NCBI RefSeq assembly: GCF_024972775.1
Contig: NZ_CP092282.1
Coordinates: forward strand, 537,501 to 601,500
Length of the DNA: 64,000 nt
Direction of reading: 5' to 3'
Source of the DNA: Dehalobacter sp. DCM
GTDB lineage: Bacteria > Bacillota > Desulfitobacteriia > Desulfitobacteriales > Syntrophobotulaceae
Both the position numbers and the translations under genes were made by a program. Shown here one piece after another: positions 18,899-26,771 of the stretch. The notes beneath the pieces are model-generated. The model was not told where the DNA came from. It ran no database searches and saw only the letters and a list, made by a program, of their open reading frames with translations. Each line of letters begins with the position of its first letter. Within the stretch, counting starts at the first letter, position 1.

Positions 18899-18935
18899 AA
18901 TAAACCATAGTACTAAATAGACTATGGTTTATTTT
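18899..18935 (+). terminator. Rho-independent terminator of the ABC-3C locus
   Basis: AATAAACCATAGT pairs with ACTATGGTTTATT and a short T-run follows (TTTTG). It lies 20 bases after the ATPase stop. Confidence 0.75.
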
Positions 18936-18940
18936 GCTAT

Positions 18941-19056
18941 GTTTCAATAGAGTATATCCATATGAATCATTAGAAACATATTTCAATAGAATTAAAAAAT
19001 AATATATGAAATGTTTCATAAACATAATTGACCCTATTGAAACAAACTGATATAAT
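18941..19056 (+). promoter_or_regulatory. Recombinase promoter with repeated TTTCAATAG sites (res/operator)
   Basis: GTTTCAATAG (18941-18950), TTTCAATAGA (18981-18990) and the inverted copy CTATTGAAAC (19034-19043) lie in front of the serine recombinase gene. The promoter is TTGACC (19028-19033), a 17-bp spacer and TATAAT (19051-19056); the third repeat fills its spacer. This is the arrangement of resolvase res sites, where the recombinase binds both to recombine and to repress itself. Function is inferred from position. Confidence 0.6.
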
Positions 19057-19088
19057 TAGAGTATCAAATACAAAGAGGTGCTTTAATT

Positions 19089-19655
19089 ATGAAAATTGGT
19101 TATGTAAGAGTATCGTCTATGGAACAAAACACAGCAAGACAAGAAGTATTGATGCAAGAATTAAATGTAAATGAAATATACATAGATAAGGTTAGTGGCA
19201 AAAATACTAACAGACCAGAGCTTCAAAAGATGCTAGGTTATGTTAGAAAGGGCGATACCGTAATAGTCGAAAGTATAAGTAGGTTTGCTAGAAACACAAA
19301 AGACCTTCTCGATTTAACTGAAACACTGAAACAGAAGGAAGTAGAATTTATCAGTAAAAAGGAAAATATCGATACAAGTACACCAACTGGAAAGTTTATG
19401 CTGACCGTTTTCGGAGCGGTTGCTGAGCTTGAGAGGGAATATATATTACAACGACAAGCAGAAGGAATTGCAATAGCGAAAAAGGAAGGAAGATATAAAG
19501 GTAGAAAAAAGATTGAGAGTGAAAAGTTTGAAAAGATATATAGGGAGTGGAAATCTGAGAATATTACGGCTGTAAGAGCTATGGAATTATTAGGAATGAA
19601 GAGGAACACTTTTTATAGAAGAGTGGCTGAATACAAAGCAAAGAAGGGAGAATGA
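19089..19655 (+). CDS. Serine recombinase (resolvase/invertase family)
   Basis: The 188-residue size and domain order match small serine recombinases. The N-terminal catalytic domain has YVRVSSMEQNTARQ with the nucleophilic serine at about residue 9-10, conserved arginines in ESISRFARNTKDLL, and the helix E region AELEREYILQRQAEGI. A C-terminal helix-turn-helix (ENITAVRAMELLGMKRNTFYRRV, about 160-182) binds DNA. It could resolve cointegrates, or stabilise or invert part of the element. AGAGGTG precedes the ATG. A repeat-rich region upstream (18941-19043) is the likely recombination site. Confidence 0.92.
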   Translation: MKIGYVRVSSMEQNTARQEVLMQELNVNEIYIDKVSGKNTNRPELQKMLGYVRKGDTVIVESISRFARNTKDLLDLTETLKQKEVEFISKKENIDTSTPTGKFMLTVFGAVAELEREYILQRQAEGIAIAKKEGRYKGRKKIESEKFEKIYREWKSENITAVRAMELLGMKRNTFYRRVAEYKAKKGE

Positions 19656-19669
19656 TCCCTTCTTTTTTA
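19641..19669 (+). terminator. Rho-independent terminator
   Basis: AAGAAGGGA pairs with TCCCTTCTT around a short loop, followed by T residues. The stem overlaps the recombinase stop codon. Confidence 0.8.
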
Positions 19670-19885
19670 TACAAATATTATATGGGGGGTAGTTTACAAC
19701 AAAGTGATTTGGTTTATATTGTGTATTGAACAGAGCAGATGTGGCCACAGAAAAATGTTAAAAACAGAACCGATGAAATAAATGTTTTACTGGTAAAAAT
19801 AATATTAAATATTATATAAAACAATGTTGACAGTAAAATAAATATGGAGTATTATTGAATTAGATAAGCTGAAAAGGGTGGAAGT

Positions 19886-20449
19886 ATGGCAAACAATATA
19901 AAACAGATCTTTGATTTATTGGAATATTCTCAACTTGAGATTGCTGAAAAGCTTTCAATTAGTAAGCAAACTTTATATTACAATATCAACACAGAAAGCC
20001 CTAAAAAATATAACAAACAAATATCAGAAATACTTGGAATTAATGAATTTTACCTAACAAAAGAAAATTTAAGCTCCCTAGATTTACTTCAAATTCAGAA
20101 AGAACATTTATTAAACAAAGAAAAAAATGATAATGATGCAATTTTTAATCTTGAACAAGAAATAAAAGAGGAAAGTATTCTAGATGAAGTAAAAAAAATG
20201 ATTTCAAGCAGTGAGCTTAATTTATGGTTTTTAGAAGTATTAACAAAATATCTTAAAAAACCTGATTCAATAGAATTTGCGATATTGAAAAAAACATTTG
20301 TAGCTATTGAAAGTGATAAAGATATATCAATTCTTGGCAGATATATGCCTGGTCACTTAACTAGAATGCAAAGACAAGATTATCTAAATATTATATCGGA
20401 TGAGATAAAAAAATTTAATTATATCAATGAAGCTAACGCAAACGATTAA
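19886..20449 (+). CDS. Helix-turn-helix protein of unknown role
   Basis: A 187-residue protein with an N-terminal DNA-binding helix-turn-helix (YSQLEIAEKLSISKQTLYYNI, about residues 14-34) of the Cro/phage-repressor kind. It is followed by an acidic helical region and a C-terminal part (SSSELNLWFLEVLTKYLKKP...) that I do not recognise. AAAAGGGTGG provides a good ribosome site. It sits between the recombinase and another unknown gene with about 230 bp of non-coding sequence in front. It may be a regulator of the replication or cargo genes that follow. Confidence 0.6.
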   Translation: MANNIKQIFDLLEYSQLEIAEKLSISKQTLYYNINTESPKKYNKQISEILGINEFYLTKENLSSLDLLQIQKEHLLNKEKNDNDAIFNLEQEIKEESILDEVKKMISSSELNLWFLEVLTKYLKKPDSIEFAILKKTFVAIESDKDISILGRYMPGHLTRMQRQDYLNIISDEIKKFNYINEANAND

Positions 20450-20479
20450 TTATTTTCATATTAAGAAGGGGATATTCAG

Positions 20480-21115
20480 TTGATTTATAAAAATATTTAT
20501 ATATTTCAAAAAGATGATATTGATTGGTGTATCGATACAGAAGATTTCAATAAGGAAGGATTTGAAAATCTAGGATTAGCAACGCTTGATGAAATAAATG
20601 GGTGGCCAGATGTATTTCGAGATATTGTGATTAAATGTAAAGACGGTTTTTTTAAATGGTATGAGGGATATGATTATAATACGACTTTGAATGAGTTAGA
20701 GCATGTTTGTGAATACTTGCCAGTTAAGTGGAATGATAAATTAAATGACTTTGAAATAGTCAATAGGAGAGCTAAAGAATTAGAAGAAATTGAGAACGAA
20801 GAAAGATGTCAGCAAATAATTGAAGAAAACAAAAAAATGCTTCTTAAAGCTCTAGGCTTAAAAAGCATTAAAAAGTTTAACAAGGAAGATGAATTGTTTG
20901 AAGTATATGAGAAAATAGATAAAATGAGCGGTTGTGATGGATATTGGAATTGTGATACTCTTTTCTTCCATGGCATTGCAGAAATATTATTAAGCGAATA
21001 TCGTGGAAAAGTTAATGAGATAATTAAGGAAATGGAATGTATTCATAAAGAAAATAAACAATCTGATATTGATGAAGTTTTTCTATTAGCAATAAATAGA
21101 TATAAAACTATATAA
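20480..21115 (+). CDS. Unknown acidic protein of the integrative element
   Basis: The 211-residue product starts at TTG 20480 with GAAGGGG upstream, 30 bases behind the helix-turn-helix gene, so the two are probably cotranscribed. It is acidic, rich in tryptophan and aromatic residues in its first half (DIDWCIDTEDFN, GFFKWYEGYDYN, YLPVKWNDKL) and contains a charged helical middle (RRAKELEEIENEERCQQIIEENKK). No membrane segment, signal or catalytic motif was seen. I do not recognise the family. It could be cargo of the element. Confidence 0.55.
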   Translation: MIYKNIYIFQKDDIDWCIDTEDFNKEGFENLGLATLDEINGWPDVFRDIVIKCKDGFFKWYEGYDYNTTLNELEHVCEYLPVKWNDKLNDFEIVNRRAKELEEIENEERCQQIIEENKKMLLKALGLKSIKKFNKEDELFEVYEKIDKMSGCDGYWNCDTLFFHGIAEILLSEYRGKVNEIIKEMECIHKENKQSDIDEVFLLAINRYKTI

Positions 21116-21539
21116 GTTATTACTAAACAGAACCTTGAAAGGGGGTGGTTGATTGAAATACTAGGGTTACATAATTAGCTTAAATGGGTCTAACTATAAA
21201 CCCAATAGAGCAGAAAGGAGTTTGAATAACTGAATATAGAAAAGTAATCTCTTGTAAAATACTAACAAACAAGGGGATTATTAATTATACTCAAAAAATA
21301 AAAAACCTTCCATAAATATCATATGCAAGGGTTGATACCTTATTGTCTCATTTATCGAATTGCTACTACTATCTAATCCTAAAAACAATTACTTGGTCTA
21401 TTTATTATATATACCAAAAACTATGTAAGTAATAGGTTATTTGCGGTTGCTTTAAATAAGTATTAGTTTTGTTCAAAAAATATTATTCCTAAAAGCAATT
21501 ATTATTAAACCACATTGAAAGGAGTATTACAAGTAAATA
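21116..21539 (+). other. Non-coding AT-rich stretch before the replication gene
   Basis: About 420 bases without a supported gene on either strand. It contains several AT-only runs and short repeats (CCTAAAAACAATTA at about 21377, CCTAAAAGCAATTA at about 21488). Its position just upstream of a probable replication initiator makes it a candidate origin region, but no clear nick-site hairpin was identified. Confidence 0.4.
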
Positions 21540-22475
21540 ATGATTGATAACGTTACATTAACATTCTGCCCAAAGACAAGGGAGGACTATACACTATATA
21601 ATTCGATTTTAAGTAATTATAAATATATGAGAAACTTAGTTATAGAGTCAATAGACACATATGTAAAACTGCTAATCTTCACTGAAAAAAAGTTTATTCA
21701 GATAAAGGTATTTCACATAAAAGAATTTCTAAATCTCAATGAAGTTACCAATGGGGATTACATAAGATTTGTAAGCCAATTAAATAATCACATAAAACCC
21801 TTGAACATATCTCTGGATAATTTTATTTTGACAAGAATTGACCTAAAAGTAGATTTGAAACTATCAGAAGCGGAGATGCAAGAATACTTATATATTTTTA
21901 GTAAGCTAAGACAGAAATATTATTCTCTGAAGAAAAAGGTTTACTACAATGAAGATAATTCTAATATTGAATCTGTTTATTATAAGGGTTCTAGATTTAA
22001 TATCAATGTCTATGATAAGCAAAATCAATTAAAGAAGAAGGGTATCGATAATCCTACATATAAAAATGTCTTTAGACTCGAATTGCAAATTAAAAGCAAA
22101 GAATTATCAGCTTATTGTAAGAGATTCGGAACGAGCAAAGAACTAATAAATTTTTGGGATATTGCTGTAAGAGATTACTTTTTCAACAATTTACTGATTG
22201 AAAAGTTTCTATATAACGGTGACTATTATAACCAAAATAATATTAATTTTAAGCTTGAAGATATCAAACTTAGTACCCAGCAAAAGCTTTTAGAATTCTG
22301 TAGAAATATTGCTGAAACGGATATTACAGAAGCAAGTAAAAAACTTAGCAGGGGAACGGCTTCAAAATATATCAAAGAATTAACTGAAAGAGAGATTAAT
22401 CCTGTCATGATAAAGAGATTTGATTATTTGGCTGGACTAAAGACTATTATAGAAGAAAAATCAAGAGCAGTGTAA
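21540..22475 (+). CDS. Probable replication initiator of the element (Rep-like)
   Basis: The 311-residue basic protein has the layout of phage gene II/X- or Rep_trans-like replication proteins: an N-terminal beta-rich part, ILTRIDLKVDL (about residues 95-105), a segment with YYKGSRFNINVYDKQNQLK (about 147-165) and FRLELQIKSKEL (about 178-190). The 'RxDL ... YxK ... RxEL' spacing is what I use for the call. The C-terminal third carries a possible helix-turn-helix (EASKKLSRGTASKYIKELT). The catalytic tyrosine cannot be assigned with certainty. The nearest ribosome site is AAAGGAG, about 15 bases from the ATG, longer than usual. Neighbouring excisionase and integrase genes support a mobile-element replication role. 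Confidence 0.5.
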   Translation: MIDNVTLTFCPKTREDYTLYNSILSNYKYMRNLVIESIDTYVKLLIFTEKKFIQIKVFHIKEFLNLNEVTNGDYIRFVSQLNNHIKPLNISLDNFILTRIDLKVDLKLSEAEMQEYLYIFSKLRQKYYSLKKKVYYNEDNSNIESVYYKGSRFNINVYDKQNQLKKKGIDNPTYKNVFRLELQIKSKELSAYCKRFGTSKELINFWDIAVRDYFFNNLLIEKFLYNGDYYNQNNINFKLEDIKLSTQQKLLEFCRNIAETDITEASKKLSRGTASKYIKELTEREINPVMIKRFDYLAGLKTIIEEKSRAV

Positions 22476-22492
22476 AGGAGTTAATTTAATAA

Positions 22493-23305
22493 ATGAATAA
22501 AAATATTAAAGACCTAACAGGCAATAATTACGGCAAATTAACCGTAATCGGATTTGCCTATTCAGATAAAGGTAAGACATATTGGAATTGTTACTGTGAT
22601 TGTGATAAAGATGAACCACAGGAAAAGAGAAAAGTATGTGTTAAACTTGGAAAATATCTTCAAGATGGCAGTACCTCTTCATGTGGTTGTAAAAGAAGGG
22701 AACATGCAAAAGAAATTAGTCAACACTCTAACAAAAAACCTAGAACAAATAAGCCATATTATTCACAATTAAGAAACATATGGGGAACTTTAATTAATCG
22801 TTGTCACAATCCTAAATACAAAGGGTATAAGTATTATGGTGCAAAAGGTATATTTGTCTGCAATGAGTGGAGAGATAACTTCGAAGCTTTCTATGATTGG
22901 GCAATTAAACACAGTTATACTAGCGGTTTAGAAATAAATCGCTTAGATCAAAGCAGAAATTATATGCCTGATAACTGTGAATGGATGCCTAAGGGTGTTA
23001 GTAGTGCTAATACGTGTAATAACATATTAATGAAAATAGGCAATAAAGAACAATCACTAGCAGCATGGTCAAGAGATCCGGAGTGTGAGGTATGCTACTC
23101 AACAATTAGGGAAAGATATCACAAAGGTATTAAGGGAATAGCATTAATAAAAAAGAAAAAACCTTTTAAGGATTCAATATATACCTATAAAAGAAAGACT
23201 CAGACATTTAAGGAATGGAGTATGGAGCTTAATATATCAATAATAACTTTAAGAAATAGATTTAAAAGAGGATACAAAGGGAATAAGTTATTTAGTCATA
23301 ATTAG
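22493..23305 (+). CDS. HNH-like phage/mobile-element protein with zinc motif
   Basis: The 270-residue protein begins with a domain common to phage HNH/AP2-like proteins (DLTGNNYGKLTVIGFAYSD) that contains CYCDCD and SCGCKRR cysteine pairs, probably a zinc knot. The middle carries the conserved 'NPKYKGYKYYGAKGIFVCNEWRDN' and 'INRLDQSRNYMPDNCEWMP' signature of HNH-related endonucleases found in phages and integrated elements (each segment is quoted only to locate it, about residues 103-165). The C-terminal part holds repeated basic NUMOD-like helices (AWSRDPECEVCYSTIRERY; EWSMELNISIITLRNRF). A homing or DNA-nicking role is likely for the family; activity here is not proven. Confidence 0.65.
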   Translation: MNKNIKDLTGNNYGKLTVIGFAYSDKGKTYWNCYCDCDKDEPQEKRKVCVKLGKYLQDGSTSSCGCKRREHAKEISQHSNKKPRTNKPYYSQLRNIWGTLINRCHNPKYKGYKYYGAKGIFVCNEWRDNFEAFYDWAIKHSYTSGLEINRLDQSRNYMPDNCEWMPKGVSSANTCNNILMKIGNKEQSLAAWSRDPECEVCYSTIRERYHKGIKGIALIKKKKPFKDSIYTYKRKTQTFKEWSMELNISIITLRNRFKRGYKGNKLFSHN

Positions 23306-23406
23306 CTTTTATATATCTAAAAAAATATGTCTATTGGTGATAATCTGACTAATAAGTCTGGTTATCACCATATGAAAAAATTATTAATTCTATTGGAGGA
23401 AAATGA

Positions 23407-23682
23407 TTGCAATTGAATAGTATAGTTTTACATAAAGAGTATAACGAGTTTGAATGTTTTAGCGTTTCTGATGTCGCAAAGTTATTGAAGGTTAATAAGT
23501 CTTTTGTTTACGAGCTTGTTTATTCTCAAAAGTTAAAATCGATTAGATTTTCAGAAAGACGAATAAGGATTTCTAAGACAGCATTAGAAGAATTTCTTGA
23601 GCAGGAATTACATAAAGCAATAGTGTATAATAATGATGTCCAACCCCCTAAAAGGGGGCGTAAACCTAAAAATGTCAGTTAA
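23407..23682 (+). CDS. Excisionase-like helix-turn-helix protein
   Basis: A 91-residue protein with a MerR/excisionase-type winged helix: FSVSDVAKLLKVNKSFVYELV (about residues 18-38) followed by IRFSERRIRISKTALEEFLEQ. It ends with a basic tail (PPKRGRKPKN). Proteins of this type next to a tyrosine integrase direct excision. The TTG start at 23407 has GGAGGA upstream. The end overlaps the integrase start by 11 bases, so the two are translationally coupled. Confidence 0.8.
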   Translation: MQLNSIVLHKEYNEFECFSVSDVAKLLKVNKSFVYELVYSQKLKSIRFSERRIRISKTALEEFLEQELHKAIVYNNDVQPPKRGRKPKNVS

Positions 23683-24727
23683 ACAAAGAGCGGAAAATTC
23701 TTGGACTATAGCAATATATTTAGGAAGGGATGAGCAAGGAAAAAAGAAATATTATTATGAAACGTTTTATGCTAAAAGCAAAAAAGATGCCGAAAAGCAA
23801 GAAAAACAATTAAAATACGAGCTAAATGAAAAAATTGGTTCATCAAAAGCATTAGCATTAAACGTTGGTCAGTTAATTGACAAGTGGCTAAATTGTGTAA
23901 AAAAAGAGGTAGATATTTCAACGTATGATACGTATTCAAGACAAATAAAAAGGGTTAGACCTTATGTTGAAGATTTACAGCTTTATACCTTAACAACATC
24001 GCTCATAGAAGATAGGCTAGGTCAAATGGATTTTAATGACTTAAAACCTAGAACAATAAAAAACTATTACGCAATTCTGAGAAGAGTTCTTAACTGGGGA
24101 GCATCAAGAGATTTAGTTAAGCCCAACCTTATGAGAGAAATTAAGTCTCCAAAAGTTCAAAGAACAAAAAGGAAAGTCTTAAACCAAACTCAATTATTTT
24201 TATTCTTAAGAACAGCAAGCACATTGAAACATTATGTTCCGTTGAGAATATTAGCTTTAAGTGGACTTAGGGTTGGAGAAGTTTTAGGACTAAGATGGAA
24301 CAATATTAACCTTGATGAAGGCTATTTAAAAGTTGTTGAAGCAATAAATTCTAGGACAAGAAATCAGAAAGAAACTAAAACGATAAATAGCGAGAGAACT
24401 ATTAAGCTTGATCTTGAAACCATTAACTTATTATTTCAGCATAAAAGCAAGGTTAATCCCAATGAATACGACTTAGTATTTCAGAGTGATGATGGCGAAC
24501 CACTGAGACATCAAGTAATATTTAAAGCCAAAGAAAGAGTTTTAAAAAAAGCAAATTTACAGCATATTCGTATTCATGACTTAAGACATGGAGCAGGATC
24601 AATTTTGCTCGACAAAGGAAATCCCTTAATTTACGTTGCTGGATTCCTTGGTCAAAATCCTGCTACAACAGCAGGAATTTATGGTCATGCGTTAAGAATC
24701 GGTGACACTTCGAAACTACTAGATTGA
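23672..24727 (+). CDS. Tyrosine recombinase / integrase
   Basis: The 351-residue phage-type integrase has an arm-binding N-terminal domain (YYYETFYAKSKKDAEKQ), a SAM-like core-binding domain (about 60-150) and the catalytic domain with Arg in ALSGLRVGEVLGLRW, HxxR in HDLRHGAGS and the nucleophilic Tyr in AGIYGHAL. The usual second histidine of the LGH box is a glutamine here (FLGQNPATTAGIYGHA), an accepted but less common variant. I prefer the ATG at 23672, which overlaps the excisionase stop; an upstream in-frame ATG at 23633 lies deep inside that gene. It reads toward attR, 64 bases away. Confidence 0.93.
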   Translation: MSVKQRAENSWTIAIYLGRDEQGKKKYYYETFYAKSKKDAEKQEKQLKYELNEKIGSSKALALNVGQLIDKWLNCVKKEVDISTYDTYSRQIKRVRPYVEDLQLYTLTTSLIEDRLGQMDFNDLKPRTIKNYYAILRRVLNWGASRDLVKPNLMREIKSPKVQRTKRKVLNQTQLFLFLRTASTLKHYVPLRILALSGLRVGEVLGLRWNNINLDEGYLKVVEAINSRTRNQKETKTINSERTIKLDLETINLLFQHKSKVNPNEYDLVFQSDDGEPLRHQVIFKAKERVLKKANLQHIRIHDLRHGAGSILLDKGNPLIYVAGFLGQNPATTAGIYGHALRIGDTSKLLD

Positions 24728-24743
24728 CAGATTGACAGACAAA
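24720..24743 (+). repeat. Right arm-type repeat of the integrative element
   Basis: A 24-nt sequence overlapping the integrase stop codon, matching 13061-13084 at 22 of 24 positions, same orientation. It also contains an internal partial repeat (GATTGACA twice). Confidence 0.6.
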
Positions 24744-24790
24744 TTAAATAATGTTGGTTAATATCAGGGCTTTATGGTGGGGAGAGTTGC

Positions 24791-24813
24791 TTCGAGTCCT
24801 CTCAAACCCACCA
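24791..24813 (+). repeat. attR core (tRNA-Val 3' fragment)
   Basis: An exact copy of the last 23 nt of tRNA-Val(GAC), from the T-loop through CCA. No other part of a tRNA is present, so this is a displaced att site, not a gene. Confidence 0.88.
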
Positions 24814-24814
24814 T

Positions 24815-26672
24815 AATTCGTCTGAAAACCCGCTAACCATGCGGGTTTGCGGTTTTTTAAAACAGGAAATTCCTGTTTTTTTGTTTATCTGGGGAACAAA
24901 AATAACAAAAAAAGAGGGGATCACCCCCTCAACGCCGCCACTAACCGTTTGGTTCCTACCATATTGATGGCTCGTCGTAAATTGTAGGCAAGGAAACTAA
25001 GCCCCAGCTCGCCTGTGGTTTTTTCTATGCCCTTACATAACAGGTAATGTGCTCCATGGTACCACTTGACCGTACCAAAAGGATGCTCCGACAGACATAA
25101 CCGTAATTTTTGCATTGGAATGTCATCGCGAATATGTAGAATCACTTTCTTTTTCGTATTGCGTTTGAGAAGCTTGAACGCATTGTAAGGGGTCTCCGAC
25201 ACCGGATACACCTGTAAAGGATGATGGGATGAGCCGTACATCAGAACAGGAATATATTTCGAATCCGGTCCAAATTGAACCACCTTGTAATTCTTTCCCG
25301 AGGTGCAGCGGTTGGTGCAAACCCGGCAAGCATGGCGGTTCTGGTAACGGGCATTGCCGCCTCTGTGAGTTCGTACCCGAGTTAAAACACAGCCCATAGG
25401 GCAGGTCACCGTATCGTTTTCATGGCGGATAAAACAACTGAGCTGGTCTTGTTCTTGGACTTCAATCTCCATGATGGTGTTTTCGTAACATTGAGGCAGA
25501 ACGCCGGCTTTAAGACAGCGCTGAATGTCTTCGGGTTTGGTCGAATTTCGATCGTCTTCAGAGATGGTGGCTTCTTCATGCTCCAAAACCAACAGACGCT
25601 CATCCTTATCGGTTTTAAGCCCGACATGGGGAATAATCCCGTTCATCACGCATTGCCTGATCTCCTCTTTGTCGTCATACCCTTTATCTGCGGCGGCATG
25701 AATGGTTTCTACACCAAAGGTCTCCTTGGTATTCTGGGCAACTTTCGTCAGGTAGTTGTAATCGTTGCAGGAATTAGTCACTTCATATTCGGCGATCAGA
25801 TGACTGGTTTGATCGACCGCCGTTTGCACGTTGTAGCAACAGGCATAACCGTCTTTGGTCCGCATCATTCGGGCTTCGGGATCCGTGGTTAAGAGCTGCG
25901 TTTCTTCGGATTCCTTTAATTCCTGTAAATAGGTTTCATACAGTTCCTGACGCTTTTTTAGTTCGGCCAATTTTTCTTTAATTTCGCCGGAAGCGTATTT
26001 TGCGGTTCCCGGATCATCCTGATCAGCTTGATCCAGAGCGTTAAGATAGTTGGTGATGTTTTCTTCGATACGCAAGAGTTTTTTCTTTAAAATTTCTTCA
26101 TTATACATTTTCTTGCGACCGTTGACGGCTCTGAATTTGGAGCCGTCGATGGCAATAAGTTCCCGTTCATAGAGTTTAAGATCCAAGCATATTTTAACAA
26201 ACGCTTTAAAGACGTGTTTGAGCGCTTTAGCATTGTCTTTGCGAAAGTCGGCGATGGTACGGAAATCGGGTGTGAGGCGGTTTAGAAGATAGAAGAGTTC
26301 GATATTGCGTCCGCATTCGGTCATCAGTTTCCGGCTGGAGCGGATACGGTTAAAGTAACCGTAGACGTAGAGTTTAAGGAGGGCTTTGGGATCATAGGGA
26401 GGCCTGCCGGTGGCAGCCGGGTGGGCATGGGTAATTCCGAGTTCAGAGAGGTTGAGGTGGTCGATAAAGGCATCAATAACACGCACCGGGTTATTTTCAT
26501 CGATTAGTTCCTCCAGGGTTGAGGGGAAGAGATGTTGCTGGCTTCGATCTTCGCCGGAGATGTATCCCATAGTGACCTCCAATAAACGGAAATAAGGTGT
26601 TTATAGGAGTATTATAGCATAAAATGGAAAATAATGGAATACATCTAAGGGGTTTTCGGACAGTCTGACCAT
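24815..26672 (-). mobile_element. IS1182-family insertion sequence, copy 2
   Basis: Identical to copy 1 throughout the compared sequence and inserted at the same position relative to the tRNA 3' end. ACCAT flanks both sides (24810-24814 and 26668-26672). Directly at its right end a second, truncated left end of the same element begins. Confidence 0.88.
24921..26582 (-). CDS. IS1182-family transposase, copy 2
   Basis: The 553-residue protein is identical to the product of copy 1 (11177-12838), with the same DUF772-type N-terminus, DDE residues and C-terminal cysteine cluster. Complete identity of protein and flanking IS sequence indicates very recent duplication or gene conversion. Confidence 0.95.
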   Translation of the reverse strand: MEVTMGYISGEDRSQQHLFPSTLEELIDENNPVRVIDAFIDHLNLSELGITHAHPAATGRPPYDPKALLKLYVYGYFNRIRSSRKLMTECGRNIELFYLLNRLTPDFRTIADFRKDNAKALKHVFKAFVKICLDLKLYERELIAIDGSKFRAVNGRKKMYNEEILKKKLLRIEENITNYLNALDQADQDDPGTAKYASGEIKEKLAELKKRQELYETYLQELKESEETQLLTTDPEARMMRTKDGYACCYNVQTAVDQTSHLIAEYEVTNSCNDYNYLTKVAQNTKETFGVETIHAAADKGYDDKEEIRQCVMNGIIPHVGLKTDKDERLLVLEHEEATISEDDRNSTKPEDIQRCLKAGVLPQCYENTIMEIEVQEQDQLSCFIRHENDTVTCPMGCVLTRVRTHRGGNARYQNRHACRVCTNRCTSGKNYKVVQFGPDSKYIPVLMYGSSHHPLQVYPVSETPYNAFKLLKRNTKKKVILHIRDDIPMQKLRLCLSEHPFGTVKWYHGAHYLLCKGIEKTTGELGLSFLAYNLRRAINMVGTKRLVAALRG

Positions 26673-26771
26673 AATTCGTCTGAAAACCCGCTAACCATGC
26701 GGGTTTGCGGTTTTTCAAAACAGGAAATTCCTGTTTTTTTGTTTATCTGGGGAACAAAAATAACAAAAAAC
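26673..26771 (-). mobile_element. Truncated IS1182 left end
   Basis: The first 98 bases of the IS1182 element recur here (AATTCGTCTGAAAACCC to AACAAAAATAACAAAAAA) with one substitution, directly abutting copy 2 and sharing the ACCAT junction. The rest of this copy is gone and the sequence continues into an IS1634-type element. It is the remnant of a tandem IS1182 array. Confidence 0.85.

Larger units (their letters stand above)
11047..24813 (+). mobile_element. Integrative element in tRNA-Val(GAC)
   Basis: The element is bounded by exact copies of the tRNA 3' end and runs to a tyrosine integrase reading toward the right end. Its content is clearly more AT-rich than the flanks. In order it carries a degenerate ABC-3C defence locus (13.4-18.9 kb) interrupted by an IS21-type element, a serine recombinase, two unknown genes, a probable replication initiator, an HNH-like protein, an excisionase-like protein and the integrase. 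No conjugation genes were seen, so it is more like a mobilisable or satellite-type island than a complete conjugative element. An IS1182 copy lies inside its left end. Confidence 0.85.

Noticed and set aside
11177-26582. The two identical IS1182 copies as an assembly duplication
   Set aside because: Flanks differ on the right of each copy and just before the tRNA fragment, and the att arrangement explains both positions. Long reads would settle it.
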